Origin: Gemmatimonadota bacterium
GTDB taxonomy: Bacteria; Gemmatimonadota; Gemmatimonadetes; Gemmatimonadales; Gemmatimonadaceae
Assembly: GCA_028287225.1 (NCBI GenBank)
Contig: JAQBPZ010000224.1
Coordinates: forward strand, 1-9,526
Length of the DNA stretch: 9,526 nt
Direction of reading: 5' to 3'
Positions 1 to 5,786 of this stretch are shown piece by piece. The notes under the pieces are model-generated. The model had not been told where the DNA came from. It was given only the letters and a program-made list of their open reading frames with translations, and searched no databases. Both the position numbers and the translations under genes were made by a program. The stretch's first letter is position 1, and each line of letters opens with the position of its first letter.

Positions 1-173
1 TTCGCCTTCACGCCCTTCTGCGTATCGGCCTTCTCGGCCTGGAAGGGGGCGTAGCGCTGGCGGTCACCCGAGACGTCGAACCACCACCATCCGTCATCGG
101 GCGTCGCCTTCCGTGCTTCGACCGAACACCGGAACGTCCGGCCGTCCTCTTCGAACTCGAACCCTCGGATCAT
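1..173 (-). CDS. Unknown protein, N-terminal part, cut by window edge
   Basis: The reverse strand reads from an ATG at 173 without a stop to the left edge, giving 57 residues beginning MIRGFEFEEDGRTFRCSVE. A GAGGAG Shine-Dalgarno (180-185 on this strand's complement) lies six bases before the ATG, which fixes the start well. The visible part is soluble, with no signal peptide or membrane segment. It is rich in aromatic residues (a WWWF run at about residues 30-33) and alternates like short beta strands. I do not recognise a family. It is divergent from the small-gene cluster that begins at 363. The missing C-terminus prevents any functional call. Confidence 0.75.
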   Translation of the reverse strand, partial: MIRGFEFEEDGRTFRCSVEARKATPDDGWWWFDVSGDRQRYAPFQAEKADTQKGVKA

Positions 174-362
174 CGACTGCTCCTCACGAGTGAGCCGTAA
201 TCTACCCCATTGCGCCCCCGCGAACACGTCTTGCGTTCTCCCACGCAGGGCCAACCGGGGTCGGGAAGCGGGCGCCGCCGCTGGCGCAGGGCCGGCTGAT
301 CGGCGAGCTTCCGCCATGGATAACCGCACATCGCCCGGCGCGTCCGGGCACGGGAGGGACCA
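174..362. promoter_or_regulatory. Divergent intergenic region, probable promoters both ways
   Basis: This stretch separates two divergent genes, so it should hold a promoter for each, but neither is clear. On the minus strand TAGATT (199-204) sits 25 bases before the ATG and could be a -10 box; no good -35 is visible. On the plus strand GATAAC (319-324) sits about 40 bases before the GTG at 363. A perfect 6-bp hairpin (333-338 with 344-349, loop of five) lies just before the GGAGG ribosome binding site (353-357) of the plus gene. No gene is supported here. Confidence 0.3.
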
Positions 363-542
363 GTGAAGCAAAAACGCGCCGACGAGCTCCGCGAGGCGTG
401 GGGCGACAAGCCCTGCGACCACCCGCAGCTCGCGAAGCTCTACGACCTGGGGGAGCGCACCGGCAACTTCGCCTGCACGCAGTGCGGCCGGGTCTTCACC
501 TTCCGCGAGAAGGCCGAGCTGGCCGCCTCGCGCGGAAGCTGA
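363..542 (+). CDS. Small zinc-ribbon-like protein, 59 aa
   Basis: This short frame starts at GTG 363 behind a good GGAGG site five bases away and stops at TGA 540-542. The product is soluble and charged. It carries a C18-x-H20 pair and a C38-x2-C41-G pair separated by a helix-like stretch, which is the spacing of a small treble-clef or zinc-ribbon module; zinc binding is inferred from the ligand pattern. The C-terminal part (GRVFTFREKAEL) looks like the typical turn after a CxxCG knuckle. A gap of six bases to the next gene suggests co-transcription. The role is unknown; binding of nucleic acid or a protein partner is possible but not shown. Confidence 0.75.
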   Translation: MKQKRADELREAWGDKPCDHPQLAKLYDLGERTGNFACTQCGRVFTFREKAELAASRGS

Positions 543-548
543 GCTGCC

Positions 549-713
549 ATGCTGACGAAGATGCTCGCCTTCATCGGCGCCACCGCGGGCGGCGCCATCG
601 GCTGGTGGGCGGGCGAGCGGATCGGCTTCATGACGGCCTTCATGCTGTCCATGCTCGGCACCGGGCTCGGGATCTACGCGGGCATGCGGGTCGCGCGCCA
701 CTACGAGATCTGA
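549..713 (+). CDS. Small two-helix membrane protein, 54 aa
   Basis: The frame begins at ATG 549, six bases after the stop of the zinc-ribbon gene, and ends with TGA at 711-713. Two hydrophobic helices are visible, about residues 5-21 and 26-46. They are rich in glycine and alanine (GATAGGAIGWW, GTGLGIYAG), joined by a short loop containing GERIG, and followed by a basic tail (RVARHY). Such small glycine-rich helical hairpins sit in the inner membrane and often pack as oligomers. I do not know a named family for it. The next gene starts two bases after its stop, so the three genes from 363 to 1123 look like one transcript. Existence is supported by tight packing and sensible composition rather than by a strong ribosome binding site. 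Confidence 0.7.
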   Translation: MLTKMLAFIGATAGGAIGWWAGERIGFMTAFMLSMLGTGLGIYAGMRVARHYEI

Positions 714-715
714 CC

Positions 716-1123
716 ATGCCGCCTCGCCTCCATCTCCCCCTCGCCGCCCTCCTCCTGGGCGCCGCCGCGCCCGCCGTGGGCGCCCAGGTCCGCTGGCAGG
801 ACATCGGCGCCACGTCCACCGGCAACCGCATCACGGTGGACCCGCGCAGCATCCGCCGCACGGGCGGCCTCGTGGCCGCCACGGTGCGCATCGTGTTCGC
901 GACCCCGGTGCAGACGCCGCAGGGCGCCTGGAAGAGTGGACGCACCAAGGCCACCTTCGACTGCGCGAAGCAGTCGCTCGCCGCGAGCGAGACGGTGTAC
1001 TACGCCGACGAGCGCGGGAGCAAGGTGGTGGAGCGCAAGGTCAACAAGATGCCCGGCTACGGCGTGGCGCTGAAAGGCTCGCTCGGCGACGTGGCGATGA
1101 CGTACCTGTGCAAAGCCAAATAA
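716..1123 (+). CDS. Secreted protein, surface-adhesin protein E-like
   Basis: A 135-residue protein with a classic signal peptide: a hydrophobic core at residues 7-20 and a likely cut after AVGA (residue 23), so the mature protein should be periplasmic or on the outer surface. The mature part follows the pattern of the surface-adhesin protein E domain family: an early W27, the phrase VDPRSIRRTGG (41-51), a central strand pair, then DC83 and a closing C132. The two cysteines probably form the disulfide expected for this fold. Adhesion itself should not be assumed; many members in environmental bacteria are of unknown function. The frame is open far upstream of 716, but only this ATG gives a signal peptide and it lies two bases after the previous stop. 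Its stop codon TAA is the first three bases of a heptamer repeat. Confidence 0.82.
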   Translation: MPPRLHLPLAALLLGAAAPAVGAQVRWQDIGATSTGNRITVDPRSIRRTGGLVAATVRIVFATPVQTPQGAWKSGRTKATFDCAKQSLAASETVYYADERGSKVVERKVNKMPGYGVALKGSLGDVAMTYLCKAK

Positions 1124-1346
1124 CGAGTAACGAGTAACGAGTAACCTGCAGGGCGGCCTCCCGAGCGGATGTCACCCCGCAGGAGCGAGTGCAGCGAGCG
1201 AGTGTCGGGGTCACTGTCCCGTGCTCATGGCCAGCCCCAGTCACGGGATGCCAGGCCCCGACAGCCTGCGGCTGCGGGGTGACGCAACCGGCCCGGGACG
1301 CCCTCGACTCACTCGTTACTCGTTATTCTTCCCTCGTTACTCATTA
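1121..1346. repeat. Intergenic imperfect inverted repeat with TAACGAG ends
   Basis: The whole gap between two convergent genes is one imperfect palindrome. The left end has three tandem TAACGAG copies (1121-1141) plus a partial fourth. The right end has the reverse complement CTCGTTA at 1312-1318, 1319-1325 and 1333-1339, and the variant CTCATTA at 1340-1346. Inside, perfect arms pair at 1171-1182 with 1272-1283 (12 bp), 1203-1210 with 1256-1263 (8 bp) and 1218-1223 with 1242-1247 (6 bp), around a small central loop. The first heptamer supplies the TAA of the plus gene and the last supplies the TAA of the SET gene. It is probably a dispersed non-coding repeat of the REP or MITE type that may also end transcription in both directions. 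No open frame inside looks real. Confidence 0.75.
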
Positions 1347-1859
1347 TTTTCTCGTCAGGATCGTCCCCCGGCACGTGGCCGCGCCGCAGTGGCAGGGAAA
1401 GCGGCGCTTCGCGGCCGGCGTGTGGCGTTCGTCGAGCACGTAGGCGTAATCGTACGCCAGCTCCTCCCCGGGCTCGATGTCGCGGATCGCCTCGATCCAG
1501 ATGCGCCGGTCGTCGATGACGGCGTCGCAGTTGGGGTCGCAGGAATGGTTGATGAACCGCGCCTCGTTGCCGTTCACCGCCGCATCGATCACCACGTCGT
1601 CGTCGATGGCGAACAGGAAGGTGTGGTGCCGCTCCCCCGCCACGTCGGGATACCGCGCCTCCGCCGCCGCCGGCGTCAGCCGCTCCCCGGCGTACTCGAT
1701 CAGCCGCATCCCCGCCGGGATCGGCTTGGTGGCGAACACGCCGAGCCCCTGCATCGGGGAGGCACGGATCTCGAAGGGGTAGTCGGCGGGATGAAGCACG
1801 AGACGGCGGTCGGAATGGTCGGTTGGTCGGCTGCCGGGCGCGACAGGCCCGTGTGGCAC
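1344..1859 (-). CDS. SET-domain protein-lysine methyltransferase with post-SET zinc site
   Basis: A compact SET-domain enzyme that would move a methyl group from S-adenosylmethionine to a lysine of a protein. Visible motifs, numbered from GTG 1859: the GLGVFATKPIPAG entry segment (38-50), the cofactor and knot motif RFINHSCDPN (101-110), GEELAYDY with the catalytic tyrosine region (131-138), and a post-SET cysteine cluster, C156-x-C158 and C163 followed by RG, which with the cysteine of NHSC normally binds zinc. No extra DNA-binding or histone-reader domain is present. The start is uncertain: GTG 1859 gives 171 residues, but GTG 1797-1799 gives about 151 and begins just before the domain, which fits small bacterial SET proteins; neither has a good ribosome binding site. 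The gene is divergent from a DEAD-box helicase. The substrate cannot be read from the sequence; ribosomal or nucleoid proteins are candidates only by inference. Confidence 0.9.
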   Translation of the reverse strand: MPHGPVAPGSRPTDHSDRRLVLHPADYPFEIRASPMQGLGVFATKPIPAGMRLIEYAGERLTPAAAEARYPDVAGERHHTFLFAIDDDVVIDAAVNGNEARFINHSCDPNCDAVIDDRRIWIEAIRDIEPGEELAYDYAYVLDERHTPAAKRRFPCHCGAATCRGTILTRK

Positions 1860-1922
1860 GCATCAGGCGAGCCGACGAGCCGACCGCGCGAAGCCGCCTG
1901 GATCGTCCCGGCTCCCAGAAGG

Positions 1923-1935
1923 TTATCTTACAACG
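1923..1935 (+). promoter_or_regulatory. Possible -10 element immediately before the helicase start
   Basis: TATCTT (1924-1929) lies seven bases before the helicase ATG at 1936, with no convincing Shine-Dalgarno at normal distance; AGAAGG at 1917-1922 is 13 bases away. If this is the -10 box, the transcript would begin at or next to the ATG and be leaderless. No good -35 sequence is seen upstream. Low certainty. Confidence 0.3.
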
Positions 1936-3696
1936 ATGACACCTAGAAAAGAGAGCCAGGATGGCTCTGAAGCAGTGCCCACCGGATTCTCCGGTCTTGG
2001 CCTCGATGAACGCGTCGTCCAGGCGCTGACCACCCTCGGCTACGAAGAGCCGACCCCCGTGCAGCGCGAGGCGATCCCGCCGCTGCTGGCCGGCCGCGAC
2101 GTGCTCGGCCAGGCCGCCACGGGCACCGGCAAGACGGCGGCGTTCGCGCTGCCGCTGCTCCACATCCTCACCCCCGACGCCGACCCGCGCGAGCGCACCC
2201 GCGCCTTCATCCTCGTGCCCACGCGCGAGCTCGCGATGCAGGTCGCCGAGGCGGTGCACAAGTACGGGCGCGCCATGGGCATCATCGCCATGCCGATCTA
2301 CGGCGGCGCGAGCATGGAGACGCAGATCCGCGCGCTCAAGCGCGGCGTCGACGTCGTCGTCGCCACGCCGGGCCGCGCCCTGGACCACATCCGCCGCAAG
2401 ACGCTGCGCCTCGAGGGCGTGCGCACGGTGATCCTCGACGAAGCCGACGAGATGCTCGACATGGGCTTCGCCGAGGATCTCGAGGCCATCCTGGACGCGA
2501 TGCCGGCCGAGCGCCAGACGGCGCTCTTCTCCGCCACGCTCCCCCCGCGCATCGCCGAGATCGCGAACAAGCACCTCAAGGATCCGGTGCGCGTGCGCAT
2601 CGACCGCGAGGTGACCGCGGTGGGCTCCGCGCCGCGCGTGCGCCAGGTCGCGTACATCGTGAACCGCGCGCACAAGATGGCGACGCTCGGCCGCATCCTC
2701 GACGTGGAGAACCCCACCTCGGCGATCGTCTTCTGCCGCACCCGCATCGAGGTCGACCAGGTCACCGAGACGCTGAACGCGCGCGGCTTCCGCGCCGAGG
2801 CGCTGCATGGCGGGCTGTCGCAGGACCAGCGCGACCGGGTGATGAAGAAGTTCCGCGCCAACACCGCGGACCTCCTCGTCGCCACCGACGTCGCCGCGCG
2901 CGGGCTGGACGTGGAGCACGTGTCGCACGTCGTGAACTACGACCTGCCCACCGCGGCCGAGGCGTACATCCACCGCATCGGGCGCACGGGCCGCGCCGGA
3001 CGTGAAGGCGTCGCCATCACCCTGGCCGAGCCGCGCGAGCACCGCCAGCTCCGCAACATCGAGTACCTCACCAAGCAGAAGATCGAGATCGCCGCGGTGC
3101 CCACCGTCGCCGACCTGCGCGCGCGCCGGCTGGAGATGACGCGGGCCTCGCTGCGCGAGACCATCCTGGGGGGTGAGCTCGACCAGTTCCGCGTGCTCGT
3201 GGACTCGCTCGCGCAGGAGTTCGACATCATGGACGTGGCGGCGGCCGCCATCAAGCAGGCCGACGCGAAGGACAACGTGAGCGATGCGGAAGAGATTCCC
3301 GCCGTGACCGTGCGTCCGGACCGTCCCGCCTCGCGGCACGACCGCGAGCGTGCGCCCACGGCCAAGGCCGGCTCGCGGCGGCACGATGCCGCCAAGGCCG
3401 GCGCGGCCAAGGCCGCCGGCCGCGAGAAGATCACCCCCGAGTGGGACGTGGCCCGCCTGTACATCGGCGCGGGACGCACCGCCAAGATCCGCCCGGCGGA
3501 CCTCGTGGGCGCCATCGTGAACGAGGCCGGTGTGGACCCGCGCGCGATCGGCGCCATCCAGATCACCGAGCGCTTCTCGCTCGTGGAAGTGCCCGACGAG
3601 ATCGCCGACAGCATCATCGAGACGCTCCGCGCCGCCACCATCAAGGGCAAGCGCGTGCCCGTCCGCCGCGACCGCGAACAGGGCGGCGCAGGGTAA
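1936..3696 (+). CDS. DEAD-box ATP-dependent RNA helicase with DbpA-type RNA-binding tail
   Basis: A 586-residue cytoplasmic RNA helicase of the DeaD/CsdA group, which uses ATP to unwind short RNA helices in ribosome assembly, cold adaptation and mRNA turnover. All core motifs are intact: Q motif near residues 17-43, motif I ATGTGKT (61-67), PTRELA (95-100), TPGR (144-147), DEAD (168-171), SAT (199-201), IVFCRTR (264-270), ATDVAARGLD (316-325) and HRIGRTGRAG (346-355). After a helical stretch, a disordered basic linker of about residues 455-500 leads to a C-terminal DbpA-like RNA-binding domain (about 506-580, beginning VARLYIGAGR). The domain order matches E. coli DeaD. ATG 1936 is chosen because it precedes the Q motif by a short tail; GTG 1975 is an alternative. 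It is divergent from the SET gene and followed by a hairpin terminator, so it is probably transcribed alone. Confidence 0.95.
   Translation: MTPRKESQDGSEAVPTGFSGLGLDERVVQALTTLGYEEPTPVQREAIPPLLAGRDVLGQAATGTGKTAAFALPLLHILTPDADPRERTRAFILVPTRELAMQVAEAVHKYGRAMGIIAMPIYGGASMETQIRALKRGVDVVVATPGRALDHIRRKTLRLEGVRTVILDEADEMLDMGFAEDLEAILDAMPAERQTALFSATLPPRIAEIANKHLKDPVRVRIDREVTAVGSAPRVRQVAYIVNRAHKMATLGRILDVENPTSAIVFCRTRIEVDQVTETLNARGFRAEALHGGLSQDQRDRVMKKFRANTADLLVATDVAARGLDVEHVSHVVNYDLPTAAEAYIHRIGRTGRAGREGVAITLAEPREHRQLRNIEYLTKQKIEIAAVPTVADLRARRLEMTRASLRETILGGELDQFRVLVDSLAQEFDIMDVAAAAIKQADAKDNVSDAEEIPAVTVRPDRPASRHDRERAPTAKAGSRRHDAAKAGAAKAAGREKITPEWDVARLYIGAGRTAKIRPADLVGAIVNEAGVDPRAIGAIQITERFSLVEVPDEIADSIIETLRAATIKGKRVPVRRDREQGGAG
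3361..3415 (+). repeat. Short direct repeats coding the helicase linker
   Basis: The ten-base word GCCAAGGCCG occurs at 3361-3370, 3391-3400 and 3406-3415, coding AKA-type tracts in the basic, disordered linker between the helicase core and the RNA-binding domain. It is a low-complexity coding repeat, probably free to vary in copy number without harming the fold. Confidence 0.7.
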
Positions 3697-3745
3697 CCCC
3701 CGTACTCCGGTGTCAGGCAGACACGTGACCCGGAGACGATTTCCC

Positions 3746-3772
3746 GCGACGCCGGCTGATGGCCGGCGTCGC
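3746..3772 (+). terminator. Hairpin terminator after the helicase gene
   Basis: A perfect 11-bp GC-rich stem (3746-3756 with 3762-3772) with a five-base loop lies 49 bases after the helicase stop. No T-run follows, so it is not a textbook intrinsic terminator, but its position and strength fit transcript end protection or factor-assisted termination. Confidence 0.55.
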
Positions 3773-3820
3773 CCGTGTCCCACGACCATCGCCCCGGCGC
3801 TGTCCGCAGCGTCTGGTGGC

Positions 3821-3825
3821 AAGGA
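3821..3825 (+). promoter_or_regulatory. Ribosome binding site fixing the start of the first FKBP gene
   Basis: AAGGA sits nine bases before GTG 3835 and decides this start over the in-frame GTG at 3775, which lies directly against the helicase terminator hairpin and would add 20 residues with no family resemblance. Confidence 0.6.
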
Positions 3826-3834
3826 ACGCCAGCA

Positions 3835-4224
3835 GTGTCCATCGAGACCACCAAGTTCGCTCCATCGCTCGGCGTGAACCTCGCCGCGTCCACCAAGACG
3901 CCCAGCGGGCTCTACATCCGTGACCTCAGCCAGGGCGCCGGCGCCACGCTCGCGGTCGGCCAGACGGTGGGGATGCGCTACGTCGGCAGCTTCGCCAACG
4001 GCAACGTGTTCGACTCCAACCCGGCCCCCAAGCCCGCCTTCGCGTTCAAGCTGGGCGGCGGGCAGGTGATCAAGGGATGGGACGAAGGGCTGGTGGGCAT
4101 GCGCGTCGGCGGCAAGCGCCAGCTCGTCATCCCCGCGAGCCTCGGCTACGGCCCGAACGACTACGGCCCGATCCCGGGCAATTCCGTGCTCGTGTTCACC
4201 GTCGAAGCACTCAACGCCCGATGA
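3835..4224 (+). CDS. FKBP-type peptidyl-prolyl isomerase, no export signal
   Basis: A 129-residue single-domain FKBP that would catalyse cis-trans isomerisation of bonds before proline. The residues that line the FKBP12 pocket are all present: Y49, F59-D60, F71, V78-I79, W82, Y105 and F121. The usual phrases (FKLGGGQVIKGWDEG, and LVIPASLGYG) are clear, so activity is likely. GTG 3835 gives an N-terminus MSIETTKFAPSLGVNL with no signal peptide or lipobox. The region up to the helicase terminator has none in any frame, so the protein should be cytoplasmic, unlike its two neighbours. The N-terminal words align with residues shortly after the lipidation site of the next gene (VPIEQTLFADTLHVTL), so it looks like the same protein without its export leader. 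Its TGA overlaps the next ATG. Confidence 0.9.
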   Translation: MSIETTKFAPSLGVNLAASTKTPSGLYIRDLSQGAGATLAVGQTVGMRYVGSFANGNVFDSNPAPKPAFAFKLGGGQVIKGWDEGLVGMRVGGKRQLVIPASLGYGPNDYGPIPGNSVLVFTVEALNAR

Positions 4225-4733
4225 CCGCCATGTCCATCCTGTCTCGCCTTCGCCGCCTCCGCCCCCGCCACGCCGCCCTCGCGGCGTCGCTCGCGGGCGC
4301 CCTCGCGCTCGCGGCCGCCTGCGGCAGCACGGAGCCCCGGAGCGTCCCGATCGAGCAGACGCTCTTCGCGGATACGCTGCACGTCACGCTCTCGCAGTTC
4401 ACCCGGCTGCCTTCGGGGATGTACGTGAAGGACGTCACCGTGGGCACCGGGGCCGACGTCGCCGTGGGGCAGACGCTGAGCGTCCGCTACGTGGGCAACC
4501 TGGCGAACGGCAGGCAGTTCGACGCCAACCCCGCCCCCAAGGCGCTGTTCCAGTTCAAGCTGGGCGCCGGCCAGGTGATTCCGGGCTGGGACATCGGCAT
4601 CCAGGGGATGAAGGTGGGCGGCCGCCGCATGCTCATCATCCCCCCCGAGCTGGCCTACGGCGCGAACAGCGTCGGCTCCATCCCGGCCTATTCGGTGCTC
4701 GTCTTCACCGTCGACGTGGTCAGCGCGAGCTAG
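4221..4733 (+). CDS. FKBP-type peptidyl-prolyl isomerase, lipoprotein
   Basis: A 170-residue paralogue of the preceding gene. A basic N-terminus (RLRRLRPRH) and hydrophobic run (18-33) end in LAAAC34, a lipobox-like site. The mature protein should therefore be a lipid-anchored foldase facing the periplasm or outer surface. The FKBP domain spans about residues 65-168 and keeps the pocket residues Y90, F100-D101, F112, V119-I120, W123, Y146 and F162. ATG 4221 overlaps the upstream stop as ATGA, which implies translational coupling; ATG 4230 in the same frame is a minor alternative. Together with the genes before and after it forms a three-member FKBP operon. Confidence 0.92.
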   Translation: MTAMSILSRLRRLRPRHAALAASLAGALALAAACGSTEPRSVPIEQTLFADTLHVTLSQFTRLPSGMYVKDVTVGTGADVAVGQTLSVRYVGNLANGRQFDANPAPKALFQFKLGAGQVIPGWDIGIQGMKVGGRRMLIIPPELAYGANSVGSIPAYSVLVFTVDVVSAS

Positions 4734-4765
4734 CGTCGCGGATCCACACTCCACCCGTTCCGATC

Positions 4766-5242
4766 ATGCCCACCAGACTCCGCGGAGCGCTGGCCCTCGC
4801 CGCCGCGATTCCACTGCTCGCCATCGCCTGCACGAACTCCTCGGAGCCCAGCTATGGGCTGGACTGCGAGACGCTGGCGCTCGGCCGCGCGACGGCCACG
4901 GGGCTGCGGACGACCCCCTCGGGGCTCCAGGTGCGGGACGTGGTGGTGGGGTCGGGGGCCGACGTCGTGGTCGGCAGCCGCGTCCAGACGCACTATGCGG
5001 CCTGCACCAGCTCGGGGCTGACCTTCGCCGAGGTGGCCGCGCCCGGCATCTTCACCTTCACGGTGGGGCGGGGGCAGGTCATCGCCGGACTGGACGAGGG
5101 CGTGCAGGGGATGAAGCTCGGTGGGCGGCGGCAGCTGATCATCCCCCCCGAGCTCGGATATGGGCAGGGCGGCTCGCCGGGCGGGTTCGTGGTGCCCAAC
5201 GACACGCTGGTGATGACCATCGACGCGGTGGGGCTGCGCTAG
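4766..5242 (+). CDS. Divergent FKBP-type isomerase, lipoprotein
   Basis: A 158-residue third paralogue, 32 bases after the second. The leader ends LLAIAC22, a probable lipidation site. The FKBP frame is clear (TTPSGLQVRDVVVGSGADV, FTVGRGQVIAGLDEG, LIIPPELGYG), but several pocket residues differ from its neighbours: the FD pair is F87-A88, the tryptophan at the pocket floor is L109 and the late phenylalanine is M150, while Y77, F97, V105-I106 and Y132 remain. Leucine at the tryptophan site also occurs in SlyD-type FKBPs, so loss of activity is not certain. Two cysteines absent from the siblings, C34 and C80, could form a disulfide in the oxidising periplasm. No clear ribosome binding site precedes ATG 4766. 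It may act as a chaperone more than an isomerase (inference). Confidence 0.88.
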   Translation: MPTRLRGALALAAAIPLLAIACTNSSEPSYGLDCETLALGRATATGLRTTPSGLQVRDVVVGSGADVVVGSRVQTHYAACTSSGLTFAEVAAPGIFTFTVGRGQVIAGLDEGVQGMKLGGRRQLIIPPELGYGQGGSPGGFVVPNDTLVMTIDAVGLR

Positions 5243-5422
5243 GGAGCGGGCTGGTCCACGCGGGGAATGCCGAGGCCGCCAGGCCGGATTCGTGCCGATT
5301 CTGGCGGCCATTCGTCGTGGTGCTGACGGCTCGCGCGCTGGCCGGCTGACCAGCCTCGGCAACGGGTACGGCCGGCGGTCGCGCGTCGCAGTGATCATCC
5401 CGGACCCCGCAAGCGAGTCACC
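5243..5422 (+). terminator. Intergenic gap with a weak hairpin after the FKBP genes
   Basis: This 180-base gap holds a perfect 9-bp stem (5274-5282 with 5301-5309) around an 18-base loop, 31 bases after the last FKBP stop. The large loop and missing T-run make it a weak terminator candidate. Nothing else convincing is seen; no good promoter for the gene at 5423 is visible. Confidence 0.3.
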
Positions 5423-5695
5423 GTGCACACTTACGTCTACTACATCGCCGAGAAGATGCCCGGCGCCATGGAGATGCAGCGGTTCGCGCATCCCATCCAT
5501 GTCGGGATCGTGTCGGCGAGCGATCACGAGGCGGCCTACAGCGCCGTCCTCGACGATCTCCGCCCGACGTTCGCCGACGCGCCGCAGCATCTCGAGGTGC
5601 GCTTCGAGGTCGTGACCCCGCCGCGCAGCGGCACGGGAGTGTGGCGCCACGGAAAGCCGATCGACACGGACATCACGTTCACCGCGGACGACTGA
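5423..5695 (+). CDS. Unknown small soluble protein, 90 aa
   Basis: A frame from GTG 5423 to TGA 5693-5695 codes a soluble alpha/beta-looking protein: strand-like MHTYVYYIAEKM, an aliphatic strand PIHVGIVSA (24-32), a helix DHEAAYSAVLDDLRPTF (34-50), strand LEVRFEVVT (57-65) and an acidic tail. I recognise no family. There is no signal peptide, membrane segment or cysteine. Upstream in-frame codons give no better start, and the ribosome binding site is poor. Codon use matches the surroundings, and the gene is followed directly by two strong hairpins, which supports it being a real transcribed unit. Confidence 0.65.
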   Translation: MHTYVYYIAEKMPGAMEMQRFAHPIHVGIVSASDHEAAYSAVLDDLRPTFADAPQHLEVRFEVVTPPRSGTGVWRHGKPIDTDITFTADD

Positions 5696-5710
5696 CCTCT
5701 CGTCGCCGTC

Positions 5711-5733
5711 GAGCGGGCCGCATCGGCCCGCTC
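5711..5733 (+). terminator. First of two tandem hairpins
   Basis: A perfect 10-bp stem (5711-5720 with 5724-5733) with a three-base CAT loop, starting 16 bases after the stop of the 90-residue gene. The stem is almost all G and C and no T-run follows, so it is a terminator candidate of the U-less type seen elsewhere in this window. Confidence 0.55.
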
Positions 5734-5742
5734 AGCACCACC

Positions 5743-5770
5743 GCGGTCCGGCGTCACGACGCCGGACCGC
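5743..5770 (+). terminator. Second of two tandem hairpins
   Basis: A perfect 12-bp stem (5743-5754 with 5759-5770) with a four-base CACG loop, nine bases after the first hairpin and 16 bases before the next start codon. Tandem strong hairpins separate the two genes into different transcripts, or could protect the 3' end of the upstream message. Confidence 0.55.
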
Positions 5771-5786
5771 ATCGCTCCACGCCGCC

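Noticed and set aside
398..715. Upstream extension of the adhesin-E-like gene in the same frame
   Set aside because: It overlaps two better-supported small genes in other frames, and the extension would bury the signal peptide that begins at 716.
1171..1283. Riboswitch or tRNA-like fold in the SET-side repeat
   Set aside because: The arms are a plain interrupted palindrome with no known aptamer core, and it lies downstream of both flanking genes rather than in a leader.
1309..3822. A very long open frame on the minus strand (837 codons) opposite the helicase gene
   Set aside because: It is an antisense shadow produced by the high GC of the helicase gene; the composition (runs of D, H, R, G, A, V) is typical of such shadows and no domain is visible, while the plus-strand helicase has every motif.
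3775..3834. Longer first FKBP gene starting at GTG 3775
   Set aside because: The added residues have no similarity to the sibling genes and no leader, the start touches the terminator hairpin, and GTG 3835 has a proper AAGGA site.
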